Shown one piece after another: positions 33,464 to 43,335 of a DNA stretch of 64,000 nucleotides. The DNA is taken from contig CAJBYO010000085.1 of NCBI GenBank assembly GCA_903959905.1, positions 143,145 through 207,144 on the forward strand, read 5' to 3'. This DNA is from an uncultured Bacteroidales bacterium. Its GTDB lineage: Bacteria; Bacteroidota; Bacteroidia; Bacteroidales; FEN-979. Under the pieces are notes generated by a model. It was not told the origin of the DNA and searched no databases. It saw only the letters and a program-made list of their open reading frames with translations. The position numbers and the translations under genes were made by a program. Positions within the stretch are counted from its first letter, which is position 1. Every line of letters begins with the position of its first letter.

Positions 33464-35929
33464 ATGCAATATTTGACTGGCGATTACATGAATTTCCTGC
33501 CTGCTAAACAGCTTGTACTCATTTTTCTCTGCGTTTTAGCTGCATTTATTGCTGCCGGACAGAATAACTCTGCGAATATCCCTGTTTATACCATTGCCTT
33601 TGACAAGGAACTGGAACCGTATGAATTTCTTAATAAAGATAACAAGGCCGACGGTATCAGTCCCGCTATACTGAGGGAAATTGAGAAAAGTGCCAATGTG
33701 AAATTTGAATTTATCCCGATGACCTGGAGCGAAGCATTAGACGCTTTGGAACGCGGACAGGTTGATCTCGTTAGCATGATAAGCACACCCGAGCGGGAGG
33801 CGTTGTATTATTTTTCAAAGCCCTTCAGCCATATCTCACAGGCACTGTTTCGCACGGAGGCTGAAACAGACATTACCAACCTTAATTCTTTAAAGGGCCA
33901 TAAAATTGGATTCCAGGAACAGGATGTATCACTAAAACGTCTGGAGGGAAGAACCGACTTTGAAAAAGTGATCTTCCATTCAAAACTGGATGCAATGCTC
34001 AATGTCAACATCGGGGAGATTGATGGTTTCTTCTGCGCACAGGAAGCAGGGTTCAGCATCATCTCCAAATACGACTTTAAAAACATAGATCTTGCATCAG
34101 GGGAGCTGTTTACCATGAATTATGCATTTGCCACCAGGAAAGGAAACAGGCAACTAATTGAAATGTTAAACATTAACCTAAACAAACTAAAAGCTTCCGG
34201 AAAACTCGAAGCAATAAACCAAAAATGGCTCTCCAGGAGCAAGCACCTTCCCGACTGGCTTGACCGCAACAGGCTGGTATTGCTCATGGCAGGTATATTC
34301 CTGGGAGTTGCACTGATTTTACTGGTATTCTGGAACAGAAGCCTGACATTCAGGGTGAACCGGCGTACAAAATCACTTCAGGAAAGCGGTGAAAGACTCA
34401 ATAAAGCACAGAAGATAGCCCATCTCGGAAGTTGGGAACTTGACATCGCCACAGGTAAACTCACATGGTCTGACGAGGTGTTCAGAATATTCGGTTTCTC
34501 CCCGCAGGAATTTGAACCAACCCTGCAGACTTTTTTCAGCATAATTCATCCGGATGATATTGAACTTATTAACACCTCCTACCATCCTTCAGCAAGCCAG
34601 AATACAGATATACACGAAATTGAACACCGTATTGTTCAAAAACATTCGGGAGAAATAAGGCATGTTTATGAAAAATTCGAACATGTTCGTGACAGTTCCG
34701 GAAAGGCAGTTCACTCTTTCGGGATGATCCATGATATTACCGAACGGAAACATTCGGCTGAGAAGTTTGCAGAACATTCTGCCATGCTTGCAGCCATTCT
34801 TGAAAGCACCAGTGATTCGGTTTTTTCGCTTGACAGGAACTACTGTTACACCAGTTTTAACAAAGCGCATGCAAGGAACATGAGGTCCCTTTACAACGCC
34901 GAAATTAAAATCGGGCACAGTCTGTTTGAATACCAGACTGTTGCAGAGGACCGCGAAAGGGCCCAAAAGAACATTGACCGCGTCCTTTCAGGCGAGCAGA
35001 TATTCAGTCTTGCATTTTCCGGCGAACCCGATCTTAAACGCAGCTATTTTGAAATAGCCCATCACCCCATATTTAATGAGTCGGAAGAAATCATCGGAGT
35101 ATCAATCTTTTCCCAGGATATTACAGAACGAACACTGGCCGAGAATAAAATTATAAAGCTGAACGAAACCCTTGAACAACGGGTGGCAGAGCGAACAAGC
35201 CAGCTTGAGGCCATGAACAGGAAACTCGCTTTCAGACTTAATGAAATTGAACAGTTTACATATATTGCCTCCCACGACCTCCAGGAGCCTTTACGCTCAC
35301 TCACAACGTTTACACAACTGGTTCAAAACCAATTTTCCGGCAAACTGGGTGGGGATGGGAACGAGTACATCAGGTTCATTTACAATTCAGCAAACCGGAT
35401 GCGGGAGCTTGTCACGGGACTTCTTAACTACTCTTTACTTGGAAAAGAAGGAATCAAAACTCATGTTGACTGTTACAAATTAGTTGGTGCAGTGGCCTCT
35501 GATCTGGACGGCCTCATCCGGGAAAACAAGGTTAAACTGGAAATAGCTGAATTACCTTCAATCAATGGCTATGCAGCAGAATTGAAATTGCTTTTCCACA
35601 ACCTGATCAACAACGCCATCAAATTTCAGCGCAAGGGCATACCGCCTGAAATAAAGGTCTTTGCCGAATTGCAGCCCGACCAGGTTCTCTTCTCAGTGGC
35701 AGACAATGGAATTGGAATAGAAGAAAAAAACAGGGAAAAGATTTTTATCATTTTCAAACGAATGCACAACCGGGATGAATATGAAGGGACCGGAATCGGG
35801 CTTGCCCATTGCAAAAAGATTATTGAGTTGCATGGTGGCAGGATCTGGGTGGACCGGAACAAAAATGCCGGGTCTGTATTCAGGTTTACCATTCCCATGG
35901 CGTCCGACACCCCCTCTTCTCTAAATTAG
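33464..35929 (+). CDS. Hybrid-sensor histidine kinase with solute-binding and PAS domains
   Basis: An 821-residue membrane kinase. A signal or anchor helix lies near the N-terminus; ATG 33488 would give MNFLPAKQL and is a plausible true start. A periplasmic SBP_bac_3 domain spans about 40-265, followed by a membrane helix (about 270-290) and two PAS domains with PAC tails (about 310-425 and 430-565). After a coiled coil comes a HisKA domain with SHDLQEPL (phosphorylated His) and an HATPase_c domain ending GIGLAHCKK. The binding domain implies sensing of an amino acid or similar small solute. A PAS protein and a single-domain response regulator follow and are probable partners. Confidence 0.9.
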   Translation: MQYLTGDYMNFLPAKQLVLIFLCVLAAFIAAGQNNSANIPVYTIAFDKELEPYEFLNKDNKADGISPAILREIEKSANVKFEFIPMTWSEALDALERGQVDLVSMISTPEREALYYFSKPFSHISQALFRTEAETDITNLNSLKGHKIGFQEQDVSLKRLEGRTDFEKVIFHSKLDAMLNVNIGEIDGFFCAQEAGFSIISKYDFKNIDLASGELFTMNYAFATRKGNRQLIEMLNINLNKLKASGKLEAINQKWLSRSKHLPDWLDRNRLVLLMAGIFLGVALILLVFWNRSLTFRVNRRTKSLQESGERLNKAQKIAHLGSWELDIATGKLTWSDEVFRIFGFSPQEFEPTLQTFFSIIHPDDIELINTSYHPSASQNTDIHEIEHRIVQKHSGEIRHVYEKFEHVRDSSGKAVHSFGMIHDITERKHSAEKFAEHSAMLAAILESTSDSVFSLDRNYCYTSFNKAHARNMRSLYNAEIKIGHSLFEYQTVAEDRERAQKNIDRVLSGEQIFSLAFSGEPDLKRSYFEIAHHPIFNESEEIIGVSIFSQDITERTLAENKIIKLNETLEQRVAERTSQLEAMNRKLAFRLNEIEQFTYIASHDLQEPLRSLTTFTQLVQNQFSGKLGGDGNEYIRFIYNSANRMRELVTGLLNYSLLGKEGIKTHVDCYKLVGAVASDLDGLIRENKVKLEIAELPSINGYAAELKLLFHNLINNAIKFQRKGIPPEIKVFAELQPDQVLFSVADNGIGIEEKNREKIFIIFKRMHNRDEYEGTGIGLAHCKKIIELHGGRIWVDRNKNAGSVFRFTIPMASDTPSSLN

Positions 35930-36040
35930 TTATTTGCCGCTTCGGTTACACGGAAATACTGTATATTCTCGGTTTTATTTTACCTTTACAGGGCTTTTCC
36001 TTCAATTGGACAATCAACTAACCAGGATTACATTTCAGGC

Positions 36041-37354
36041 ATGAACAATGACACGAATAATAAAGCCACACTTGATTACTTTCGTAAGCGTGCTGAATTA
36101 TTATTGAAGCTGGAAGGAGCTGATAACCCGAAGTCACTCTCCGAAATTGAGACGGCCGATCTTATTCATACGCTGCAGGTCCAGCAGATTGAACTCCAGC
36201 TGCAAAACGATGAGCTGCGCCATGGATGGGCAAAATCGGAAGTAGCCAGCGAGAAATTTGAAGCATTGTATAACGGCGCACCTTCAGGATACGTTACACT
36301 GACGAAGGATGGGATAATTGATGAAATCAATTTCTGCGCGGCACAACTGCTTGGCAGAGACCGGACAAGGTTAAAAAATGCCAGGTTCGGATTTTTCATC
36401 ACCGATGAAACAAAACCGGATTTCAATCATTTCCTTGAAACACTTTTCACAGGGCAGACGAAGGAAATGTGCGATGTGACTATTCTTTCCGATGATCAGA
36501 GCATAAAATATGTACATATCACCGGCATTGTTCAAAAAAACAGTGACTACTGTATTATAACCATCGTTGACCTGACAGAAAAATTAAGGATTGAACGTGA
36601 ACTGCGCGAGAGTGAAGAAAAATACCGCCGTTTTTTTGAACGTGCCACATACGGCATCTTCCAGTCAACCCCTGAAGGAAAAGCCATTTCCGTCAACCCA
36701 GCTTTTGCCAGCATGTTTGGATATGACTCCCCTGCTGATGCCATGCAAAACATCAATAATGTTTCAAAGGATATCTTCGTAGACCCCGGGCGCCGCGATG
36801 AAATCATCAGGCTTATGGCTGAAGCACCGTATATGAAAATATTTGAAAATATCTATAAGAGAAAAAACGGTACTTTTTTTACCGGTATCCTGAACCTCAT
36901 CCCGGTGTACGGACCCGATGGCACCTTTGTGATGATGGAAGGTTTCATTGAAGACATCTCAAAAAGAAAACAGGCAGAAGAGGCATTGATAGAAAGTGAA
37001 GCAAAATACCGCGGACTTGTTCAAAACTCACCCGATGCAATTGTAATCTATGTAAACGGGATAATCGTATTTGCAAATCTTGAAGGTCACAGGATGATGG
37101 AGGCAACTGTTCCTGACCAGTTATTCGGCAAGCCGGTGTTACAGTTTGTTCACCCGGGATACCGGGAAAAGGTTATTGGCAGAATGGAACAACTTTTAAG
37201 GGAAAGGGCCGTGTTACCTGTTACCGAAGAAAAATTCATAACATTCAACGGAACAGAGGTGAATGTTGAAGTCAAAGCTGATCCAATCAACTATGAACAA
37301 AAACCTGCCGTTCAGCTTATCATCCGGAAAATTTCGGGGCGTAAACACATATAA
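36041..37354 (+). CDS. Triple-PAS protein without kinase domain
   Basis: A 437-residue cytoplasmic protein. It begins with the LIHTLQVQQIELQLQNDELR-type helix common in Bacteroidota PAS kinases, then three PAS/PAC units (about 75-190, 195-315 and 325-435). It ends with no HisKA, HATPase or output domain, and no kinase remnant is readable in the 194 bases that follow. It may be a free sensor that binds the neighbouring kinase or regulator, or a kinase that has lost its C-terminus. Confidence 0.82.
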   Translation: MNNDTNNKATLDYFRKRAELLLKLEGADNPKSLSEIETADLIHTLQVQQIELQLQNDELRHGWAKSEVASEKFEALYNGAPSGYVTLTKDGIIDEINFCAAQLLGRDRTRLKNARFGFFITDETKPDFNHFLETLFTGQTKEMCDVTILSDDQSIKYVHITGIVQKNSDYCIITIVDLTEKLRIERELRESEEKYRRFFERATYGIFQSTPEGKAISVNPAFASMFGYDSPADAMQNINNVSKDIFVDPGRRDEIIRLMAEAPYMKIFENIYKRKNGTFFTGILNLIPVYGPDGTFVMMEGFIEDISKRKQAEEALIESEAKYRGLVQNSPDAIVIYVNGIIVFANLEGHRMMEATVPDQLFGKPVLQFVHPGYREKVIGRMEQLLRERAVLPVTEEKFITFNGTEVNVEVKADPINYEQKPAVQLIIRKISGRKHI

Positions 37355-37548
37355 CTTGATTTAACCGGCAAATCAGCATCACCTGTTGAAAATGAAGTTC
37401 ATTTATTTTTGATGCACAGACAACTGAAACGCCTTTGCGACGTCTGTTTGTTGAACGACTTTGACGATCGGAATAATAAATATGCAGATTCTTCCGTATA
37501 AAGAGTACAATTAGTATTTTTACAGTTTCTTAACCATTAAAAAGAACA

Positions 37549-37977
37549 ATGAAAAAGTTAAACTGTGTATTATTGGTAGATGATAACGAATCAGACAATT
37601 TTCTGCATAGAAAAGTGCTTGAAAAGACCGGACTGGTTAACCACATTGAAATAGCAATTAACGGACGAGAAGCGCTTGATTATTTAAAAAATGTCGAAAA
37701 AGTCAGCAGCAATGACAGCACATGCCTTCCTCCTGAATTGATATTCCTTGACATCAACATGCCGGTCATGGATGGTTGGGAATTCCTTGATGAATATAAA
37801 AACCTTGATGATTTTCAAAAAAGCAAAATTGTGATCATCATGCTCACCACCTCCCTTAACCCGGCTGATAAAGCAAGGGCAGAACTGCAGATTGACAGCG
37901 GGTGTTTCCAATATAAACCGCTGACTGCCCTAATGCTGCATGAGATCATGGAGAAATGGTTCCCTGAATATTTGTAA
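37549..37977 (+). CDS. Single-domain response regulator (Rcp1-like)
   Basis: A 142-residue receiver domain: acidic pair Asp11-Asp12 (LLVDDNESD), phospho-acceptor Asp68 (FLDINMPVMDGWEF), conserved Thr in MLTTS and Lys in YKPL. There is no DNA-binding output. Such regulators relay phosphate or signal to partner proteins. The context suggests it receives phosphate from the kinase at 33464. Confidence 0.92.
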   Translation: MKKLNCVLLVDDNESDNFLHRKVLEKTGLVNHIEIAINGREALDYLKNVEKVSSNDSTCLPPELIFLDINMPVMDGWEFLDEYKNLDDFQKSKIVIIMLTTSLNPADKARAELQIDSGCFQYKPLTALMLHEIMEKWFPEYL

Positions 37978-38004
37978 CGATATACGATTGGCGATTGAGA
38001 TTTT

Positions 38005-38814
38005 ATGACATACCAGGACATCTTTGAACGGCTTTGGGCCGGCTACATACAACAGAACCCATCAACAAAAAGAGTTTTTGACCTTTTCACCGGAGAAGGT
38101 GAATCTGTGTTTAATGACCATATTGCCTTCCGTACCTTCAGAGATCCTGCAATCGGTGTTGATAAACTTTCGGAGGTATTCCTCAGAAATGGCTATGAAT
38201 TCAGGGGAGATTACCATTTTGAAGTTAAAAAATTATATGCCAGGCATTTTGAACATAAAACTGATCCTGACGCACCCCGGGTGTTCATCAGTGAGTTACT
38301 CACAGAGCAATTCAGCCCCTCACTCCAGGCAGTCATTTCTGACTGGATTAATAACATACCCGAAAATACAAGGAACTCCGAGAATCTGATTTTTTCCGGC
38401 AATGTTTCAGGCATTCCGTCCTATGCAGTGTATGAAAAACTACGCACTGAATCAGAATATGCCGCATGGTTGTACGTGAACGGTTTCTGCGCAAACCATT
38501 TTACTGTCAGCATTAACCGGTTGAAAAAATACGATACGGTACAAAAAGTCAATACTTTCCTGAAATCAAACGGGTTCATGCTGAACGATGCAGGCGGTGA
38601 AATCCAGGGCACCCCTGATGAATTGCTGGAGCAGTCCAGTATCCGCGCCGGCATGGTAAAGTTTGTATTTTCAGAAGGAGAGTTTGCCATTCCCGGGTGC
38701 TATTATGAATTTGCCCGACGCTATCCGGATAGCAACGGCAAGCTTTACAGCGGGTTTATAGCCAGTTCTGCGAATAAAATCTTTGAGTCCACCAATTTTT
38801 ACAAAGGTGCGTAA
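38005..38814 (+). CDS. DUF1338 family protein (2-oxoadipate dioxygenase/decarboxylase-like)
   Basis: A 269-residue protein of the DUF1338/YdcJ group. It has the FNDHIAFRTF block with a metal-ligand His, a second His in CANHFTVSINRL and a later Glu in YYEFARRYP, as in the non-haem iron fold related to vicinal oxygen chelate enzymes. Characterised relatives (HglS) convert 2-oxoadipate to 2-hydroxyglutarate in lysine breakdown. An FAD/Fe-S oxidoreductase of the D-2-hydroxyacid dehydrogenase type lies two genes downstream, so a hydroxyglutarate link is possible. Confidence 0.82.
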   Translation: MTYQDIFERLWAGYIQQNPSTKRVFDLFTGEGESVFNDHIAFRTFRDPAIGVDKLSEVFLRNGYEFRGDYHFEVKKLYARHFEHKTDPDAPRVFISELLTEQFSPSLQAVISDWINNIPENTRNSENLIFSGNVSGIPSYAVYEKLRTESEYAAWLYVNGFCANHFTVSINRLKKYDTVQKVNTFLKSNGFMLNDAGGEIQGTPDELLEQSSIRAGMVKFVFSEGEFAIPGCYYEFARRYPDSNGKLYSGFIASSANKIFESTNFYKGA

Positions 38815-40285
38815 CACGCTGAAATTACTGGTTACCTGCCTGATGCCGGTACTTTTAAATTCATGCTCAGCTGGTAATCCGGCAACTTCCGGCGGTGCAA
38901 CTGTTCTTCCTGAATCCGGGTTAATTCATAAAAAAATTCTTTGTCAAAACAACCCTGGGAAATCGTATGCATTGTACCTGCCTGTTCTTCAGAAGGTCAA
39001 GGCTGTTTCCGCTGATGAGCAGGCCCGGGTTGGTTCAGATTCCATAACTTCAGGACTAAATACCACGGGACAGCAGTATCCGCTGATTATTGCCTTTGAC
39101 CCGCACGGGGATGGTGCTTTACCACTTTCCCTTTATAAATCACTTGCCGACAAGTATGGCTTTATACTCATCGGATCAAATGATTCAAAAAACGGGCTGC
39201 CCGGCGAAGAGGTGCGTGCTATTATTGCCTCCTTGATGAAGGAGGCCCGCACCATCAGTACTGTTGATACAAGCCGGGTTTACCTGCTCGGATTTTCAGG
39301 CGGGGCAAGGGTTGCCTCTATGGCTGCGATGTACCAGGTACAGGCGAAGGGGATCATTTGTTGTGGAGCCGGACTGGCCGGATCAGAGCAACCCGCCCTT
39401 TATAAATTTGATTATTTCGGTTTGGCAGGCAGTGCTGATTTCAACATGAATGAACTGTTACAGCTTGAGGAACCTTTAACCCGGGCCGGGTTGCGGCATT
39501 TCATCAGGATATTTCCGGGGATTCATGCCTGGCCGCCTGAAAAGGAAATGGAAGATGCATTTGTCTGGATAGTCCTGAATGACATAAAGGATGGCAGTAA
39601 GACATCTGATCCCGTTTTCATGAGGGAAATTGAAAGAATGTTTGATTCCCGGCTTGCTGAGGCTAAAAAGAACCGTCATTACGCAGAAGCTGCAGATGAT
39701 TGCAGGGAAGCCATCTCTTTTCTGGATGGGTTGTCGGGGGTGGACAAATACAGGAATGAACTCAGTTTGATTGAAGCAACCCAGGAATACAAATCACAGG
39801 TTGCAAACCGGATCAAGGTTCTCAAGGAAGAGGAGAATGAAAAACAGGGATTCATGCAGGAACTGCAGACAGAGAACATTGCCTGGTGGAAGGATAAGAT
39901 AAAAAAATACAATTCAGGATTGAAGTCAGACGGATCGGGAGGAGGAGCGCAAAATCCTGAGGACACACTGAAAAACAAAAGATTACTGGCTTTTTTAAGC
40001 CTGTTTTGCTATATGAACGCCAATTCAGCTATTGCTCAGCAGAATGAACTGGCAAGTATTAAGATTGTTTCTGTTTATGAACTCGCCGACCCTCAAAACC
40101 CTGAGCCGAATTACATGCGTGCAATACTTTTGGCGCGCCGGTCAGATGACCCGGCTGCTGTTGATCAACTGAAAATTGCGGTTGCAAAAGGCTTTGCTGA
40201 CAAACAGCGGTTAATGGGACAAGCTGAATTTATCTCCATGAACAGTACAACTGCATGGTTTGACCTGCTGAAAACAATGAAATAA
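38783..40285 (+). CDS. Lipoprotein alpha/beta-hydrolase (PHB depolymerase-like)
   Basis: A 500-residue protein. The frame opens at ATG 38783, but a GTG at 38807 gives a tidy lipoprotein signal (RNTLKLLVTCLMPVLLNSC) and may be the start; either overlaps the DUF1338 gene. The hydrolase domain spans about 60-270: an oxyanion-type FDPHG segment, the nucleophile elbow GFSGGAR and the catalytic His in GIHAWPP. The C-terminal 230 residues are helical and TPR-like. It is probably a lipid-anchored esterase or depolymerase; substrate unknown. Its stop overlaps the next start (TAATG). Confidence 0.78.
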   Translation: MSPPIFTKVRNTLKLLVTCLMPVLLNSCSAGNPATSGGATVLPESGLIHKKILCQNNPGKSYALYLPVLQKVKAVSADEQARVGSDSITSGLNTTGQQYPLIIAFDPHGDGALPLSLYKSLADKYGFILIGSNDSKNGLPGEEVRAIIASLMKEARTISTVDTSRVYLLGFSGGARVASMAAMYQVQAKGIICCGAGLAGSEQPALYKFDYFGLAGSADFNMNELLQLEEPLTRAGLRHFIRIFPGIHAWPPEKEMEDAFVWIVLNDIKDGSKTSDPVFMREIERMFDSRLAEAKKNRHYAEAADDCREAISFLDGLSGVDKYRNELSLIEATQEYKSQVANRIKVLKEEENEKQGFMQELQTENIAWWKDKIKKYNSGLKSDGSGGGAQNPEDTLKNKRLLAFLSLFCYMNANSAIAQQNELASIKIVSVYELADPQNPEPNYMRAILLARRSDDPAAVDQLKIAVAKGFADKQRLMGQAEFISMNSTTAWFDLLKTMK

Positions 40286-43248
40286 TGACGATAAAACAGG
40301 TACATGACAGTCTGGAGGTCCTGAAGTCACAAATTGTGGGTGACATCTATACCGACCTTTCCCAGAGACTACTCTATTCAACAGATGCATCAGCATACCG
40401 CGAGTTGCCCCTGGGTGTGGTGCGGCCAAAAAATGCTGCCGACATCAGTAAACTGATCAAATTCGCCCATGAAACCGGGACTCCGCTGATTCCCCGGGCA
40501 GCAGGAACTTCACTGGCCGGCCAGGTTGTCGGGTCGGGACTGGTAGTGGATGTGTCACGTTACATGACAGAGATTATTGAGATCAATGCAGCCGGGCACT
40601 GGGTCAGGGTGCAACCGGGGGTTATACTGGATGAACTGAACAAAACGGTTTCCGCGCATGGCCTTTTCTTCGGTCCGGAGACCAGTACTTCCAGTCGGTG
40701 CATGATGGGCGGGATGGTTGGCAATAACTCCTGCGGTGCGCATTCCATCATTTATGGCAGCACACGAGACCATGTAATCTCCGTTAAGGGCTTTCTGAGC
40801 GACGGTTCTGAGGTGGAGTTCAGGGAACTATCCATTGATGAGTTCAAGGAAAAATGTACCGGCAACAACCTTGAGAATAAAATTTACAGGCAGATCAGCG
40901 AAATACTTTCTTCCCCGGAAAACCTGGAGAATATCAGGAAGGAGTATCCCGACCCTGCCATCCACCGCCGCAATACCGGGTACGCCCTTGACCTGCTGGC
41001 TGAAACAGAACCCTTCCTGCCCCCCCTGGCCCCCCCTGCTAAATTCAACTTCGCCTCCTTCATTGCCGGCTCCGAAGGCACATTAATGTTCATGACCGAG
41101 ATCAAACTGAACCTCGTCCCATTGCCGCCCAAAGAGAAAGCCCTGATCTGTGTCCATTGCCATACCATTGCCGAGTCGCTGAAAGCAAACCTGATCGCCC
41201 TGAAATATGAGCCGGGATCAGTGGAACTGATGGATAAGGCCATCATGGACTGTACACGCGACAACATCACCCAGCGCCAGAACCGTTTTTTCATTGAAGG
41301 CGACCCGGGTGCAATCCTGATCATTGAATTTGCCCGCGAAACGAGGGAAGAGATCATGGCCATATACAGTCAACTGGAAGCAGAAATGCGTGCAGCCGGA
41401 TTGGGATATCATTTCCCGATCGTATTCCCGCCCGATGTGAAAAAGGTATGGGACTTGCGCAAGGCCGGGCTGGGCGTACTCTCAAACTATCCTGGCGACC
41501 GGAAACCTGTTCCGGTCACAGAGGACACTGCTGTGCACCCAGATTTATTACCCGGTTACATTGAGGAATTCGACAAGATGCTTGCAGGGTTGGGCCTTGA
41601 CTGCGTTTACTATGCACATGTCGGCTCAGGTGAGCTGCACCTTCGCCCTGTGCTTAACCTGAAAGATCCGGCCGATGTGGAGCTATTTCACACAGTGGCC
41701 CTGGAAACAGCAAAACTTGTCAAGAAGTTCAATGGTTCATTGTCAGGAGAACATGGCGACGGAAGACTGAGGGGCGAGTTCATTCCCCTGATGCTTGGAG
41801 AGAAAAACTATAAACTGTTGAGGGATATCAAAGATTTGTGGGATCCCGGCCATATCCTTAACCCGAATAAAATTGTTGATACACCGAAGATGAATACAAG
41901 CCTTCGGTTTGAACCGGGAAAAACAGTCAGGGACATTCCAACCGTGTTTGATTTCTCCTCCAGCCACGGCATACTGCGGGCGGCTGAACAGTGCAACGGT
42001 TCAGGTGACTGCCGCAACACAGTGGTCACCGGAAGGTACATGTGCCCCTCCTACATGGCCGTCAAGGATGAAAACACCACCACCCGGGCACGGGCGAACA
42101 TCCTCAGGGAATTCCTTACAAACTCATCAAAAACAAATCCTTTTGACCACCGGGAGATCTATGAAATAATGGATCTGTGCCTGTCATGCAAAGCCTGTAA
42201 GTCAGAATGCCCGTCGAATGTCGACATCGCCAAATTGAAAGCCGAATTCCTGCAGCATTACTATGATGCGAACGGGGTCCCATTCAGATCCTGGCTTATT
42301 GCGAACATTACACGGATCAACCACATTGGAAGCTATGCCCCTGCCCTGTTTAATTTCTTCCAGGGAAACAAACTGATATCGGGAATTACTAAAAAAGTGC
42401 TCGGCTTTGCTCCTGCCAGGAATATTCCACTTTTATATTCCACAACACTCCGTGCATGGGCCGCCAGGCAAGGCAACGCCAAAGAACTGACAAAGACTGT
42501 TTATCTTTTCGCAGATGAGTTCACTGATTTCAACGACACTGAAATCGGGATCAAGGCCATTAAATTGCTGAATGCACTGGGATACAGGGTAATTATTCCA
42601 GCCCATACAGAAAGCGGTAGAACCTATCTTTCAAAAGGCCTGTTGAGAAAGGCAAAAAAGCTGGCGAATGAGAATATCAGCAAATTAAAAGACCTTATCA
42701 CCCCTTCAACACCGCTTATTGGCATAGAACCATCCGCAATCCTTACATTCAGGGATGAATACCCCGACCTGGCCGACGATCATCTGAAAGAGAGCGCACG
42801 ACACCTTGCGAAAAATGCATTTATGTTCGACGAGTTTATCGTTGACCATTTTGCAAAGGGCGATGACGCAGTGAATGGTGCCTGGGCTGATCCATTGACT
42901 CTTTTTACAACAGAACCAAAGATGATTAAACTTCACGGGCATTGTCACCAAAAGGCGCTTGCATCGGTTGTCTCTACCGTAAAAATGCTTTCTTTGCCAA
43001 TAAACTACAAGGTGGAAGAGATCAAATCGGGGTGCTGCGGCATGGCTGGTTCATTCGGATATGAAAAAGAACATTACGAAGTTTCCATGAAAGTCGGAGA
43101 ACTGGTTTTATTCCCGGAGGTGAGAAAAGCAAAACCGGAGACGGTCATTTCTGCCCCTGGCACCTCTTGCCGGCACCAGATCATGGACGGCACCGGGCGG
43201 AAGGCGTTGCATCCGGTTGAGGTGCTGTATGAGGCAATGGTTAAATAG
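40285..43248 (+). CDS. FAD-linked and Fe-S (CCG-domain) oxidoreductase
   Basis: A 987-residue fused oxidoreductase. An FAD_binding_4 domain spans about 30-200 (PRAAGTSLAGQ, NNSCGAHS) and an FAD-oxidase C-terminal domain about 230-545 (SGEHGDGR). A ferredoxin-like region follows: CNGSGDCR and CLSCKACKSECP. The CCG/heterodisulfide-type domain at the end has HGHCHQKA and CCGMAGSFGYE. This build matches D-lactate or D-2-hydroxyglutarate dehydrogenases that feed electrons to quinone or a carrier. Translationally coupled to the hydrolase gene. Confidence 0.9.
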   Translation: MTIKQVHDSLEVLKSQIVGDIYTDLSQRLLYSTDASAYRELPLGVVRPKNAADISKLIKFAHETGTPLIPRAAGTSLAGQVVGSGLVVDVSRYMTEIIEINAAGHWVRVQPGVILDELNKTVSAHGLFFGPETSTSSRCMMGGMVGNNSCGAHSIIYGSTRDHVISVKGFLSDGSEVEFRELSIDEFKEKCTGNNLENKIYRQISEILSSPENLENIRKEYPDPAIHRRNTGYALDLLAETEPFLPPLAPPAKFNFASFIAGSEGTLMFMTEIKLNLVPLPPKEKALICVHCHTIAESLKANLIALKYEPGSVELMDKAIMDCTRDNITQRQNRFFIEGDPGAILIIEFARETREEIMAIYSQLEAEMRAAGLGYHFPIVFPPDVKKVWDLRKAGLGVLSNYPGDRKPVPVTEDTAVHPDLLPGYIEEFDKMLAGLGLDCVYYAHVGSGELHLRPVLNLKDPADVELFHTVALETAKLVKKFNGSLSGEHGDGRLRGEFIPLMLGEKNYKLLRDIKDLWDPGHILNPNKIVDTPKMNTSLRFEPGKTVRDIPTVFDFSSSHGILRAAEQCNGSGDCRNTVVTGRYMCPSYMAVKDENTTTRARANILREFLTNSSKTNPFDHREIYEIMDLCLSCKACKSECPSNVDIAKLKAEFLQHYYDANGVPFRSWLIANITRINHIGSYAPALFNFFQGNKLISGITKKVLGFAPARNIPLLYSTTLRAWAARQGNAKELTKTVYLFADEFTDFNDTEIGIKAIKLLNALGYRVIIPAHTESGRTYLSKGLLRKAKKLANENISKLKDLITPSTPLIGIEPSAILTFRDEYPDLADDHLKESARHLAKNAFMFDEFIVDHFAKGDDAVNGAWADPLTLFTTEPKMIKLHGHCHQKALASVVSTVKMLSLPINYKVEEIKSGCCGMAGSFGYEKEHYEVSMKVGELVLFPEVRKAKPETVISAPGTSCRHQIMDGTGRKALHPVEVLYEAMVK

Positions 43249-43279
43249 CAAAATGGTAAAATGGCGAATTGGTAAAATG
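43248..43279. repeat. Octamer tandem array
   Basis: Four 8-base units (GCAAAATG, GTAAAATG, GCGAATTG, GTAAAATG) begin at the last base of the oxidoreductase stop codon, in the gap before the choice-of-anchor-L gene. Confidence 0.8.
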
Positions 43280-43335
43280 GTAGTAGTTTAAGTTTCTGTG
43301 TATATTTGGAAAATGAAGGAAATAACAAGGGAGGA

